In this document: one piece after another, positions 13,398-26,000 of the stretch
Layout: each line of letters starts with the position of its first letter
Numbering within the stretch: the first letter of the stretch is position 1
From: Sipunculus nudus
Lineage: Eukaryota > Annelida > Sipuncula > Golfingiida > Sipunculidae
Assembly (NCBI GenBank): GCA_026874595.1
Contig: CM049314.1
Location: forward strand, 11,648,729-11,712,728
DNA length: 64,000 nucleotides
Reading direction: 5' to 3'
The notes under the pieces: generated by a model
What the model was told of the DNA's origin: nothing
Database searches by the model: none
The model's input: the letters and a program-made list of their open reading frames with translations, nothing else
Made by a program: the position numbers and the translations under genes

Positions 13398-14481
13398 GCA
13401 ATTGACGTAATAACACCCCACCTCCCGTAATAAGCGCCCCCCCTATCGGATTTGGGAGATCACTTTAAGAAAACTAAGGGATGAGCCATCCTACTTCACT
13501 TTTCTCCCTAGCCAATATAACTTGGAGCAACGTAATGCTTTCATTTCTACCCGCCAAGCTTAAAAGTTTCCTCCAGTTTTTAATCTCCTTTAGACTTTAT
13601 CATCTAATATAATAATAATATTAGTTAAACACCACCGAATCAGTGTTCAAGTGTGTTATGGATAAGATTGACTGACTGTGTCCGCGAAGGCCGACCCTGC
13701 AGGTGGCCATGCTGATCGGAGGACCTGAATTCAGGTACGTATGTGGATGTATTATGCAATGAAATATATATATATATACTTACTGTATTTGCTCCTGTAC
13801 AGAACGATAAATTTTATCCTACAAATATTTTTGCAAAGAAGGGCGGCCATCTTTTACACATGTACAAGTTTTTCAGCGTCCTCAGGGCCGCCAAGGATAA
13901 TTTACGGCAATCAGCATTATTAGGTCGGTCGAACTGCAGTGGAAGCCGTGAATATCGGTGATCATGTCCGTATGGTGGGAATATACACTCAATTAAAAAC
14001 ATTAAATTCCTTTGTTTTTGTTTGAATTTATTTTTTTATATCAGATTTACATGTGCACATAGTTAAATAATTGGTAAGAAAAGGTTTGCCCTTTTCAATT
14101 TATGAAAGCCCTTCTGACAGTAGTAGATCGTGGAACTGACAGACCGAAACGGAATTACCAATCCTGAAAAAAAGGCTATATATGTTTTAATGTATTTTTT
14201 TGCCAAAAATATCTGGGCAATTCACTTGAAACATGAATGCAGTGATATAATTGTCGATGCCGCTGACAGCTTGCGGGGCTTACCCAAGTACTCAAGATCA
14301 CAGGGCCCTGGGTTTATTTGTGTGCGTGTATACAGCGCTCGCGCAAAGGATACTGGGAACTTGCCAAAATGCCATCCAGTAGAACGTAATATATGCAAAT
14401 TAAAACAAGGATGATTTTTTTTTCATATGGTGCCCTATTTACCGCGTAAAATGTTCACGCGTCCAGTAAATACGGACGCTG

Positions 14482-15060
14482 CACTGTAAAAACACTTGTG
14501 TTGGCCAAACACAAGTTTGTGTTCCCTGCAACACAATACTTGTGTAATATATGAAAGAGACAAACTTGTGTTCTGGTAACACAAGTACTTGTGTTAAGTC
14601 AAATGTCAACACAAGTCTTGTGTTGAAATCACACTTTATTTGTGTTGTTAGAACACAAGTTTTGTGTCAAGCATGAACACATTACTTGTGTTACAGGTAC
14701 ACAAGTTTTGTGTTCCTGACCCAACTGAGCTCATGACTTGTGTAGATTTAACAATCTTTCACACGTTACTTGTGTTGCAGGAACAAAATATTGTGTTCCT
14801 CACCCATTCCACTTGTATTGATTTAACAATCTACTTGTGTTATTCTTTCACATGTTACTTGTGTTGCAGGAACAAAATATTGTGTTCCTCACTCATTCCA
14901 CTTGTGTTGATTTAACAATCTACATGTGTTTTTCATTCACACATTACTTGGGTTATTACAGTAACAAAAGGTTGGTGTTGTTAACACATACCGTTTGTAT
15001 CGATATAATAACCTGCTTGTGTTATTCAATCACACGTTATAGTTGTTTTGTGGATATAAA
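14482..15060 (+). repeat. ACACAAGT/ACTTGTGT dyad-rich tandem repeat
   Basis: Inverted octamers alternate every 15-30 bp from 14482 to about 14720. Then an ~88-bp unit containing TTACTTGTGTTGCAGGAACA and TTGATTTAACAATCT repeats near 14677, 14764, 14852 and, degenerate, 14940. A reading frame spanning 14664-15178 is only the repeat read through, and its residues repeat with the DNA period. Confidence 0.8.
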
Positions 15061-15639
15061 AATGATGTGCTCCTCGCCCAATACTTTGGATCGACAATTT
15101 ACCATTATCTTTGTAAGGGAGTTATACGGACACACTGTATTTTCTTTACATATAACATGTAACAACACATGTTTTTGAACAATACATGTGTGATCTAGGC
15201 ATATATATTTCAAAATGTAGTACTTTCCAATTACTGTGTTCCTTTGCTAACATTCAAGCAAATGACATTAAATAATCTTGCCAAATGACCCTAAAACTTG
15301 GTATAGTCTCTTTTCTCAAATAAAATGTATGACCAAGTGTACAATGTATAATAAAGATAGGGTCCAGAGCAAAACTGAATGGAAACTTTCAACCAAATTA
15401 ACGATCTTCATAATCACTCAGAACACAACAGTTAATGACTTTATAATTTATTAAATATTGGCTTATACTACAGGCCAGCGTCTTCCAATTTTCCTATAAA
15501 TCACAATAATGTCCACGTACAGATATAAGAATTGTTGAGAAAATGTAAAACTCAAGATTACGACATCTGTGTTCGTATAATTTAAAGGCATGCAGATGAA
15601 CAGAGAAATACATATATATGGAACATCTTTATCAAGAAG

Positions 15640-15718
15640 TACTAAGTAGGTGACACTGGGACCTCTGATTGCTTATTTCTAAAAAGCGATCAGAGGTCCC
15701 AGTGTCACCTTCTTAGTA
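15640..15718. repeat. Near-perfect hairpin, 35-bp arms, 9-nt loop
   Basis: The arms 15640-15674 and 15684-15718 pair at 33 of 35 positions around a 9-nt loop. The shared core is AGGTGACACTGGGACCTCTG. No similar copy was seen elsewhere in the window. It could be a recent fold-back insertion or a transcribed hairpin RNA. Confidence 0.9.
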
Positions 15719-16706
15719 ATAAATCAACTAAAATGTAGAAAGAACGAGCATCTTGAAAGTTACATGTAAACTGACGTAAGTGCACCTTCACAGTACAAAC
15801 TGTGCAAAGTAGGATACCTGCAGTAGCAGCAGAGCTGTAAGCCTAACGAGCTTTGCCTTTAAATGCAAATAATATGGCTAGAAATTAAATTAAAGGATAA
15901 TAATATTCTCAATAGCTGTGCATAGGTTGTGTCATTGTGTATCAGTAAACCTGAATTCTACACCATCAAAATGAATATGATTTTTATTCACTCTACTACA
16001 TTACACATATGAAACATAGATACGCTAAAGATACACTAATCATACAAGATAGTAGAAATGAAGATTCCAGCCTTGTATCTTTTGTTCACAATTTACTGGC
16101 TAACTTGAACAATATTGACTTGTTTAATGATATTACAAATCGTTTGTAATATCTGCCTATAACTGTTGGGCTTTTGCATGGTGGGGTTTCACCCCATCTA
16201 TGTTGTTAATATATTGTCCAATAAATCCATAGGATGGCTAATGAGATTTTGGAAATTCCATGTTAAATACATATATCAATTTAAACAAAATATCCACTGC
16301 CATCGCTATTGTACATGGTTGTACAACCACAGCCGTGTCCTCCAGCATAACGAAATAGGTAGAGGACTTAATCCGTAAGATGTACGGCTGTGTTCTCTCG
16401 AGTGTTGTATTCTTCTGTGTCAGTTCCTCCACAACTAACTCAAGCGAGGTCCCAGGCTGAAATTATAGAGTGTGTATTAATTAAATATAATGAGTTTCTG
16501 CAAGGGTTCAGGGCTGAAAATAATTTATGGAATATAAAAAATGTCTACATTAATTGCTCCTATTTTTCATGAAAATAACAAAACTGTTTGCTGAACAGGT
16601 CATAACATAACGGATACTCTTTTATTCTATTTTTTAATTTACATGAAAGAAATGTAAGAGCTGCAGGAGCTCAAAGTCGGAGAATTACTACTGAAAATCT
16701 GTAGTC

Positions 16707-16859
16707 GGGGGGGGGGGGGGGGGGGGACCCCGGGGAACCAACCAGTTTTTGTTTGGCCTTTTAATATCCCATCATACACAAGGCTAACAACAACGTCGTA
16801 TGCGATATAATAATATAGGTTATTCAGTTGCACGTGCATATGTGTGTGTGTGTGTGTGT
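16707..16859 (+). repeat. Poly-G (20 G) and nearby (TG)n
   Basis: A 20-base G run (16707-16726) is followed at 16841-16859 by a short TG dinucleotide repeat. The minus-strand peptide frame that crosses them has a poly-proline artefact from the G run. Confidence 0.85.
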
Positions 16860-17710
16860 CAAGCTGGCATGGGTTTAAATGCAAATGTATAAGCATTGAA
16901 AATGCGCATTTGCAGTTATATGTAGAAGGGAAACATTTTATCTTCAAATATGAATGCATGCAATTATGGAATGCAATCTCAGAATAATAAGCCTCAAATA
17001 GAACCAAACAAATAATAATGGTTTCAGCAGTTCTATATACGAACAGCAAAACATTACTTTATACACACAACTCTTAGTATCAGGTGATAATATAGAAGTA
17101 AAGTACAAATGCATTTTATTTGCATGTCCATCTGGTAGATCTTATCGAATTTGCATTGGCAATAAATACTATATCTAATAGCATTTGCGTTTGATTAATT
17201 TGAATCATTTTAATTTCAATGAAAATGTACTTAATTGTTTGCTTTTGGACCCTAGTGTGTGTTATAGCCCATGTGTATCATTACAAATTACATTTACTGA
17301 AATCATCACCAATATTTTCAGTCAGTTTCAGTTAGAATGAATAAAAATAAGTTTATATGTATATACTTACAAATAAGTCTTCTCATAGAAGCTTTCTCTA
17401 GTGCTGCGAGCTGGTTTTCCTAATGCTGTGAGCTGGTTCCTCTAATAATGCTTGTCGCTGCTGCAGTCCAAATGGCCGACTTCTGCATGCATGAATTCAA
17501 AATGCATTACATATTGGCGGGAATCAGCCCGTAACAAAAGCAGGCACAGGCTGTGACCAGCACTTGGCCGTGCTGATATGATGTATGTAGGTCACCGCCA
17601 GCCACACACATACCATTAAAAGCTCATCAATGTAACATCTGGCATTGGCAGGTCCAGATTTAACACTGATGGGGTTGGGGGTGAACAAGGGCATGGCGTT
17701 TACGGTCAGG

Positions 17711-17767
<57 letters not shown>

Positions 17768-17768
17768 C
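17711..17768. repeat. (TA)n microsatellite
   Basis: About 29 TA dinucleotides, nearly uninterrupted. Confidence 0.95.
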
Positions 17769-18174
17769 TAATTTATGCGTGTATGTTGGGGAGGGGAGTG
17801 GATGCCCTATATGTACTTTAATGAAACCTAAATATTTTTGTGTTTTAATTAAAAAAAATCCAGAAATATATATAAATGTTTTTATATTTAGATAGTTATA
17901 TTGGATAGAGTACATTCCCTTCCCATAATATGAACAAAATAAAATTTTTAGATCAAGCTTATATATAGGACACCTTTCACGGAAAATTTAAGGATTTTCT
18001 GCACCTCAAAATAACTTTACAACCAGATATTTTTATCTCCGCATCATCTATAGGGGGGGGGGGGGAGGCGCATATGCATAATATCGTCAAACTTATGAAA
18101 TTGCGAGCACATCCACTCCCCACCCCCTCGGCTGTACCGACAACCATCACCTCGCCTTATTGCTACGCCCGTGA

Positions 18175-18323
18175 GCGTGATGCACAGAGAACACAAGGCT
18201 TGTGTTCTGCACTGGACAGCCCATCATTCACACAAGTTGTGTGTTGCAACAACACAAGTTTGTGTCATATGCTTCAACACAAGTTCTTGTGTGTTGTTTT
18301 TTAACACAAGTGTTTTTACAGTG
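18175..18323 (-). repeat. Right-hand ACACAAGT-rich inverted end
   Basis: Several ACACAAG and CTTGTGT octamers lead to the terminal AACACAAGTGTTTTTACAGT. In reverse complement it resembles the first 150 bp of the 14482 end. Confidence 0.7.
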
Positions 18324-19744
18324 TGTCAGCTGGCTTGCACACTGACATACATGGAGACTCGCACATGGCACTTCAATTACAAGACAACCAAAAGCGCGTT
18401 ATAATTATAAATATGAAGCGGCCTTTCCTCAGGTGACGCGAAATTCTATGGTTGTCAAGCTTGTAGTACTGGACTACGTCAAGAAATGAATGTATTATAA
18501 CGGGTCAACAAAGTTCAAGAAAGGGACCGTGTTTCCGCGGGATATAAATATGAGGGATATCCTTACAATTTTAAACAATACCCCGGATTTGGTGCTTTTA
18601 CGCACTGAAGTAAGTTTGATACGCTGGATAATGAGGGCCAGTATTTAAGCTTTTTTTATACTTTTGCACGTAACATCATGCATAATGAAGGACAATTATT
18701 GGCGATGCCATTCCATTTCATACATCGGCTCAGCTACCAAAGGTATTTGCGCAAGGTGACTGACATAATCGGGGCACCGACGTCCTTTATTATATTTTTC
18801 ATAGTTAAAAAATACTGTTTTAAAAACCTTTATATGGACATTTTATATAATCTAATACCTTATAAGGCGGTGACTTTATCAAAGAGTTCATTTATTACCA
18901 TCCTTATTTATCCTCTTCACCTGCAAAGGAAATATCGAACTGCAGCCATTCATTCAATTTTCTCATACAACACAATATAAAATCGTCTGCAAACTGGTAT
19001 CACTTGGATTAGTTATTATTTTTCAAAACAACCGGTGATGTACGGCTAGACACCGGACTTGGACTTGATGGTGGATTTGAACATTTTAAAAGTCTCTTAA
19101 AAACCTGGCAGGCAGAATCACACATCCCCCATGCCCATGACAAAGAGTCTCTCGGCTGAGACAGAAATTCCAGACCATAGCAATGCGATCTTTAGTATAC
19201 CAACTACAGAAGTTGAGATCATGAAATGCATAAAAAATTTTAAAGCCACCTACATCGACTTGTTTTTTTTTACGGTCAGAAATAAAGTTATTTTAGCCAC
19301 TTCAAGCTTGAAAATGTTTTATGATGAAACTGTTAAGATGAATGGTGTAATTTTTCACAAAAATATTCTACGATAGGGTTTTTTTAATTGTATAAGAATA
19401 GGTTGAGTTCATTGATTTTTGGTAGAGTCATAGAAAGCTTAAGTTGGTCTTGAGGCCATTAGAAAGCCTATTTCAAATTCAGGGCTGATTCTTAGGTGGC
19501 CTTCGTTCAAGTTTACTTAAATGATTTTTTTGGCACAATTATTAGACCTTTAAAAATTAAAGGACTGCATCTTTTATTATTCTAAACATTTGATAACAAT
19601 CTTATGAATGCATCAGCTTAAAAAAAGTATTTTATCCGAAGTCTTTCAGTATATGTAAACAGATTTACCAACAGGCCAAGATTGTGTCTGTATTTATGAA
19701 AGCTTGACAGACTGTCCACTATTTAAGTTTTAACAACAGGCAAA

Positions 19745-20545
19745 AGGTCAGCCTGGATCTATATACAGCTTTGGCAGACTGCCAACTGTATCATATTAGG
19801 CAACAGGTCAGGGGTTCACTCAGTGCTGCTAGGTGTAGGTCAAGAGTTCACACAGTGCAGTTGCCGCAGTCTATTATAGCAATGGCAGACCGCCCACTGC
19901 ATCAGATGTAGCACCAAAGTTCAACTTTGGCAGACTGCAAACTATGTAAGATTATGCAACAGGTCAAGAGTTCAATCAGTGCGTCCAGGTGCAGGCAAAG
20001 AGATCACTCAGTGCAGTGCCTTGAGCCAGCAATTTGTCAAAGTTCACTCGGGGCAACTGCCTTTCTCACCTAAGCCTGGTCAGCCCAGTGCATCAAACTC
20101 AAGGCCAGTTTGATGTATTGGCCTGATAATTTGACCTGTCTATGCGTCCTTGATGGCTTTCTCATTCACAAGACAGGTGTTGCCACTTACAATGACTTTT
20201 GCACAGTGTATACGTCTGCTTATTTCCACGTAGGAATCTGATATATCAGCCTGAATTGGGTAATTTATACAAATACGATAGCATTATCGTATACAAGACT
20301 GGTGTCGCCACCTACAATAATTTTGGCACAGTGTATGTCCCTGCTTATTTCGCAGGAGGGGTTTGACATATCAGTCTGAAATTGGGCAAATGTATATATC
20401 TCCGATAGCTTCGTTGTATACAAGACTGGTGGTGCCACCTACAATAAATTTTTTGTGTGTGCACCCATGCGAGAATTTCAGCAGTAATGTTTGTGTAATT
20501 GTTTGTTGTTCAAAATGTTTAGTACTTACATTGTTCATATACATG
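19745..20545 (-). repeat. Dispersed repeat, arm 2 of the inverted pair (with 3613-4305)
   Basis: Reverse-complement copy of 3613-4305. In reverse it reads through the same CTGACCAGGCTTAGGTGAGA block and the same GGTGNCGCCACCTACAAT-containing units (cores near 20173, 20303 and 20431). It ends at the CAAATTGTGTAATTGTTTG-side block. It has one extra set of ~37-bp TGAACTCTTGACCTG units relative to arm 1. Confidence 0.75.
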
Positions 20546-21477
20546 TTACATATGTACCTAAAAAGAAATGGTCCAGCCTTGAAGCATTATGTCTGGTGTT
20601 TATCCCTGTAGGCCTTGTTACAAAATATATATCATTTTCTTCCTCTTTGTTTTCCTCTTCTTGTCTTGCGTTTTTCAATTAGCATTCTACATGCCAAAGG
20701 TTTGCAGGAATCCTTTGAAACTGCTACATCTTATGTCTTACATTTATATCTCAATACGATTTTTTCATTTTCGGAAATAGCCGCTAGGGGCACCTGAACG
20801 CAAAACACAACAACATTTCAATTTATTGCCATATCTCGAACACTATAAACCTTATCCTTCATAAATTATAGCTCATTTTGTTCCTGTTGACATTCTCAAT
20901 AAGCATATCTGGTCATCTCAGATGTTTCACTTTGTCAGTATGTTTTTCTGTTTGTCGGTTGTCCTCAATTTCGCCTTCTTGCTTGTTCTTGCGCATGACA
21001 TATAACATTCTACAGGCCACAGTTGTGCAGGAATTACTTAGGTCAATGTCAGGGTCAAGGTCATAAAAGCTAAAATCATCAAACAAGTCAGAAACTTATT
21101 TCGATCACAGCTTTGTCAGTATTGTTCCTATCTTCGCAAACTATTTTTCATTATGCTTACTATTCGTCATTGCTCATTTATTGGACTGTTTCCATATCAT
21201 TTCCGGCAAACGCTCTACCTCTGGTCCTTTAGTCTGTTTGTTGTACAAATAAAATAAATTGGAATTTAACGTCTTTGTTTCCATAAATATACACAGGAAA
21301 ATTATCTTTGCTTTCCAGGAAAGGATGTATAAAAAAATAAATATCCTAGGAATAAGTTGTCCTCAAAATGGATTTGGTTCTGTATCAAGAAGAGCTTTAT
21401 GCTTTCAATGGAAATTTTGCCCATGCACATATAAAGGGAGAGGAGAAAGACCATTAAACATCTAACCACGGCTTGGG
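20546..21477. repeat. Degenerate ~320-bp direct repeat, otherwise unassigned
   Basis: CATTCTACATGCCAAAGGTT near 20684 and CATTCTACAGGCCACAGTTG near 21006 sit in similar surroundings, suggesting a diverged ~320-bp tandem pair. No protein domain was recognised in the short frames. Confidence 0.4.
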
Positions 21478-23013
21478 CATAAGCGTTCTTAACATTCTGT
21501 TATTGTGATAAAGTTTTACAAATGAATGTCTCGATGGCTTTTACCCCTGAATATTGCGTACCCGTTGAATTACATGGCATAATTCACATGAAATTGAATG
21601 ATGGCTGCTTTTTCTGGGTTTGTCAGTGCACGTTCAAAGGTAAATATTAGGCATTGGGTCCTTGGGCCCTTGCTTTCATATGAAATAATGTCGCATCTTT
21701 GAAGGCTATCTTTATATTTGCTTCGGGCTCGGTGCAAAACTCTTGGGGGTTAAATAAAGATTTAACCATAGCGGAGGCAGTTTATCATATATATATATAA
21801 TTACACATATTTGCATAATACGGTTTATACCAGGCACCATTACATCTTAATCGCAAACTATACTATTTAAAAGTCATTTTTTTTTATTACCACGGGATGT
21901 AGGTTTATACTGTGAAAAATGTTAACCAAAAATTAAAGGATCAATGGTAGCACCCGAATAAAACAAAATACCATTTAAAGATATGTCTCGGTTAGGACAA
22001 ATGTTTGAAATGCTCAACAGAGATGGCGTATGGCACACTGAGCAGATTGCTGTTCTTGTGAGTTACTTCTAGAGAAGAAACAAAGGAAAACAGAAGGACA
22101 TGGAAGGCAGTTCGAACATATACAATGTAGTGTAAAGCATGACTGGTTTAACATGACAAAAAAGCCAGTAAAAGAAGAGTAAAATGCATCTTAAATTGTT
22201 CCTTTAACCCCCTTTAAAAGTTAGGCGGTGTACGACAAGAAGCAAATCCGGTCGAATGTATGACGATATCAAACATAAGATTTAGTATGGGCATGTGAAA
22301 CCAAGGCATGAATAACCCCAATGATGTATTTTATTATAAAACAAAATGTACAGTCACCAATAATTGTCTAAAATGCCCATATTTGAGTTCTTGGCCACTA
22401 AAAATCGCAAAAAAATGATATACTCCATCATTTTGATTCTTTCAATCTAATAAATAAAAGCAAACCTGTATATCACAAAGGCTAATCACTTTGCGTTTTT
22501 GTTTTCTGTCATGTTAAACATACCAAATTCTTATTATTTTATGTATGTTTGACTGAGATATAACACATGTCTACACTACATAAACAGATAAAGTTTTACC
22601 AATGCTAAATAAACTTGTCAGCATTATGTTTCATTCTAATTAATAAAAGCAAACCTGTATATCACAAAGGCTGATCACTTCTTTGCGTTTTTGTTTTCTG
22701 TCATGTTAAACATACCAAAGTCTTATTATTTTTTGTATGTTTGACTGAGATATAACACCTGTCTACACTACATAAACAGATAAAGTTTTACCAATGCTAA
22801 ATAAACCCGGCAGCATTATGTTTCATTAGTGCACATCATTTATGATTTGGATCTGTTTTGTTTATTTAAAACAAGTAGATGCTCAACGTAATGTGATTTA
22901 CGTGACACTTTAAAGAAATGATATACCTTTTTTCGGTCTATACACAATTATTATTTTAAAATGGCAATATGTATTCCAGCTTCTACAAGGGTGATCCATC
23001 TGGCGTCTTGGCG
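21478..23013 (-). other. 3' flank of MFS gene 1, related to 3' flank of gene 2
   Basis: Downstream of the gene 1 stop, 21478-21800 aligns in order and orientation with 54982-55250, which lies a similar distance (about 1.1-1.2 kb) below the gene 2 stop. Shared blocks include GACATTCTGTT, GTACCCGT-GAATTACAT, ACATGAAATTRAAYGAT and CATYGGGTCCTTG. This is expected if the duplicated unit included the 3' UTR or downstream DNA. Confidence 0.55.
22441..22830. repeat. Two-copy direct repeat, 189-bp unit
   Basis: The block from TTCAATCTAATAAATAAAAG at 22441 is repeated from 22630 with a handful of differences, including one TTC insertion. Both copies contain CAAACCTGTATATCACAAAG. The start of a third copy (TTTCATTA) follows the second. 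Confidence 0.9.
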
Positions 23014-26000
23014 TCAAAGAAAAAAAGAAATAATACCAGCTACAAAATGGAAAAATTTACGGTAGTAAATAGAATAAAGTAAATAGAAATACACATGTTA
23101 CTAATTATGATTCTTACATAAACATAGAATTTGATAGTGTTGTGTACTTGTTTGCATTAATCTATGGAATAAGTTTAAGAGCTGAATTTGTATGCGACAC
23201 TGGAATGAGACTGTACAGATAAGACAAGACTCAGACAGCCATCTTAAATCAGTTTATTGTAGCGACACCTGGAATACAAGCATGAACTAATACCGTAACA
23301 TTGGCACATCCCCCTTTCTTTATGAAAGGTGGTCACTGTATATCAAAGTTCACTGTAAAATTACTTAAGGCATGAAAATAGCCAGTCCATCAAGTTGTAT
23401 GGAATATTGTGACATTAAAACAGTCTTTAAAGAGATTAAACCGGAGTGTCTTTATTTGTGTTACTCATCTGTAGTGAAATTAATGATTCGCCAAAATATT
23501 ACTGTTATCAACATATTAATGTTTACTTTCTAACAAAGTCCTTTAAATAAACAGACGGTTTGTTGATACGCCCACTCCTTGTGCGGGTTACTTTCTTCTT
23601 TGGGATGACCTGACTAGTACTCGGTTTAGGTTCTGTTTGTAAATCCATCTCCAGTTCTGTACCTTGAGCTCTCCGATCGACCAAAGGTGTACCAGCCTCC
23701 TCCAGTCGTGTACATGGCATTAAGTGAGTATTTTGCCTTGGTACAGGGTCACGTGTCACAACAATTTCTTTGGCTTGCTTTCTCTCATGCTCTGTTTCTG
23801 AGAAACTCTCGTTACTAGCTTTCAAATGGGCCCTGTTTCTCCTATACATATTTCCAGCCTCAGCACATATATAATATGATCGTTCATCCAATCTACGCGA
23901 TACCACAGCTTTTTTCCATACTTTATCCCCAAGTATATGTGGCTTCATCCTAACCACTTCTCCTTGTAATACGGGTAGATCTTTAGCACCTCTGTTGTAC
24001 TTCTCTCTGTGTCTCTGTTGTTTTCTCTCCATCTTTCTCCTTTCCAACTGCATATCTTTAGTTTTTGATTCCAGTAGTTTATTTACTGTTGGCAGCAAGG
24101 TTCTTGTACGCCTATCAAAGAACCTCTGCACTGGACTTTTATCAATTTCTTGGCTCGGAGTGTTTCTGTGATTCAGAATTGCAAGGAATACATCTTGTTT
24201 ACACATTTTAAATTTTTTAGTATACCTTTTGCTGCCTTAACGGCTGATTCAGCCATACTGTTGGCATTGGGATGATGTGGTGAACTAGTATAATGTTCAA
24301 TATCCCAGGACTTTGTGAATGCACGGAAATCCTTTGATGTGAATTGCATAGCATTGTCAGAGACAATTTTACAGGGTATTCCATATTTCGAGAAATGGAC
24401 TTTGAGCTTTTTGATGATAACCTCCGAGGTATTACACTCAAGCTTATCAAGTTACCAGAAATTGCTAAGATAGTCCACTACAACTAAGTATTGATCATTG
24501 TGAAACTCAAAAGTGTCCATTCCTACCTTTTCCCACTGCCGCTCTGGGATGTCATGTGGCATGTAAGTTTCTTTTTGATTAGCCGTTTCAAATGTTCTAC
24601 ATGCTTCACAAACTGACACATAATGCTTAATGTCAGCTGTCATTCCTGGCCAGAAAGCCATTTCACGGGCTCTCCGCAGACACGCTTGTTCACCTCCATG
24701 TCCACCGTGAATTTCTTTGAGCACCGCTGTTCTCATTTCTTTCAGAATCACGATTCTTTCACCACGAAATATGACACCATCCTGCACTGATAATTCATCA
24801 TGATAATTGTAATACGGGTGTAAATGTGCAGGTACCTCCTTTCTCTCAGTTGGCCATCCATGAAGAATATGAGATTTCAGCTCATTCAAGATCTCATCTG
24901 TTTTGGTCTTGTGCTTTATCTCTTCTAATCTGTCTGATCCAATAGCGAGGTAAGCACACATATTGATCTGTTCAGCATCATCACTTTCTACTACCGGTAG
25001 ACAAGCACGCGAAAGCATATCCGCAATCTGTTGATTTGCTCCTTTGTTCCACTGAATCTCATAGTCATAATTATGCGAACGGACTAGCAAATTCTGTAAC
25101 CTTTTTGGTGCACGGTCCAGTGGCTTTTTCACAATGGCCTCCAAGGGCTTATGATCACTATGTACAATCACTTTCCGTCCATACGTGTATTGGTAAAACT
25201 TCTCCAGTGCCCATACCACCGCCAACATCTCCTTCTCAATGGTATCATACCTTGTCTCAGTGTCTGTTAGGCTACGGCTCTTGTATGCTGTGGGCTTGCC
25301 TTCTTGAAGAAGTGCGGCTCCAAGACCTTTGCTGCTCGCGTCACATTGCAGCACAAGGGGCTTTAAAGGTGAATAGTATGCAAGAACTGGGGCTTCTGTA
25401 ACAAGCCGCTTAATCTCCTCAAAGGGTCTTTCTTGAGGTTTCCCCCACATGAACTTAACATCATTCACCAACAGTTGTCTGATTGGCTCCATAACTTGTG
25501 ACAGATGAGGAAGGAACTTTGTCAGGTAGTTCACTGTTCCTTGTAACACTTGAACATCTTGCTTACAGGTAGGTTCTGGCAGAGATTTAATTGCTTCTAC
25601 TTTGCTTGGGTCAGCTCTGAGACCCTTGCTGGTTACCTCATGACCAAGGAATGAGATGCTAGATTTCCTAATTTCTGACTTGTCTCTGTTCAAGCGGATT
25701 CCCAGGTTCCTGCATCAATCAAGCAGTGAGACTTAGTTATTGTCATGATCAGTCATGGGTTCTTGAGTGGTTGTTCCGCAGCCAAATACTACAATGTCAT
25801 CAGCAATACATACGACGCCCTCCAAGCCCTCCAGTGCTTGGTGGAGTCTTTTCTGAAATATTTCTGAGCTGACCGACAGCCCAAAAGGAAGACGCAGCCA
25901 TCTGAAATGTCCAGCATCAGTGATGAATGTAGTCAGATAGCTTGAGGCATCGTCAAGCTTTAGGTGCCAGTAGCCATGACGCAGGTCTAGTTTCGTGAAA

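Larger units (their letters stand above)
14482..18323. mobile_element. Candidate DNA element with inverted ends (CACTGTAAAAACACTTGTGT)
   Basis: The left end CACTGTAAAAACACTTGTGT (14482) is matched in perfect reverse complement at 18303-18323 over 21 bp. Inside both ends the sequence is dense in ACACAAGT/ACTTGTGT octamers for roughly 150-600 bp. The 3.8-kb interior has no transposase-like reading frame, so if this is an element it is non-autonomous, or the two ends belong to two copies of a shorter element. I could not find a convincing target-site duplication (flanks GACGCTG and TGTCAGC) and do not assign a superfamily. Confidence 0.5.

Noticed and set aside
14130-15178. Frames of 83-113 codons
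   Set aside because: They read through the ACACAAG/CTTGTGT repeat and repeat with its period, so coding is unlikely.
17706-17915. Peptides rich in Tyr-Ile repeats (also at 13137, 57680, 58631 and 59322)
   Set aside because: These are translations of TA microsatellites.
19131-19376. 81-codon frame with TEVEIMKCIKNFKA, faintly like a LINE RT lead-in
   Set aside because: Only one weak block matches. No GPDGI motif follows and flanking sequence shows no other LINE part.
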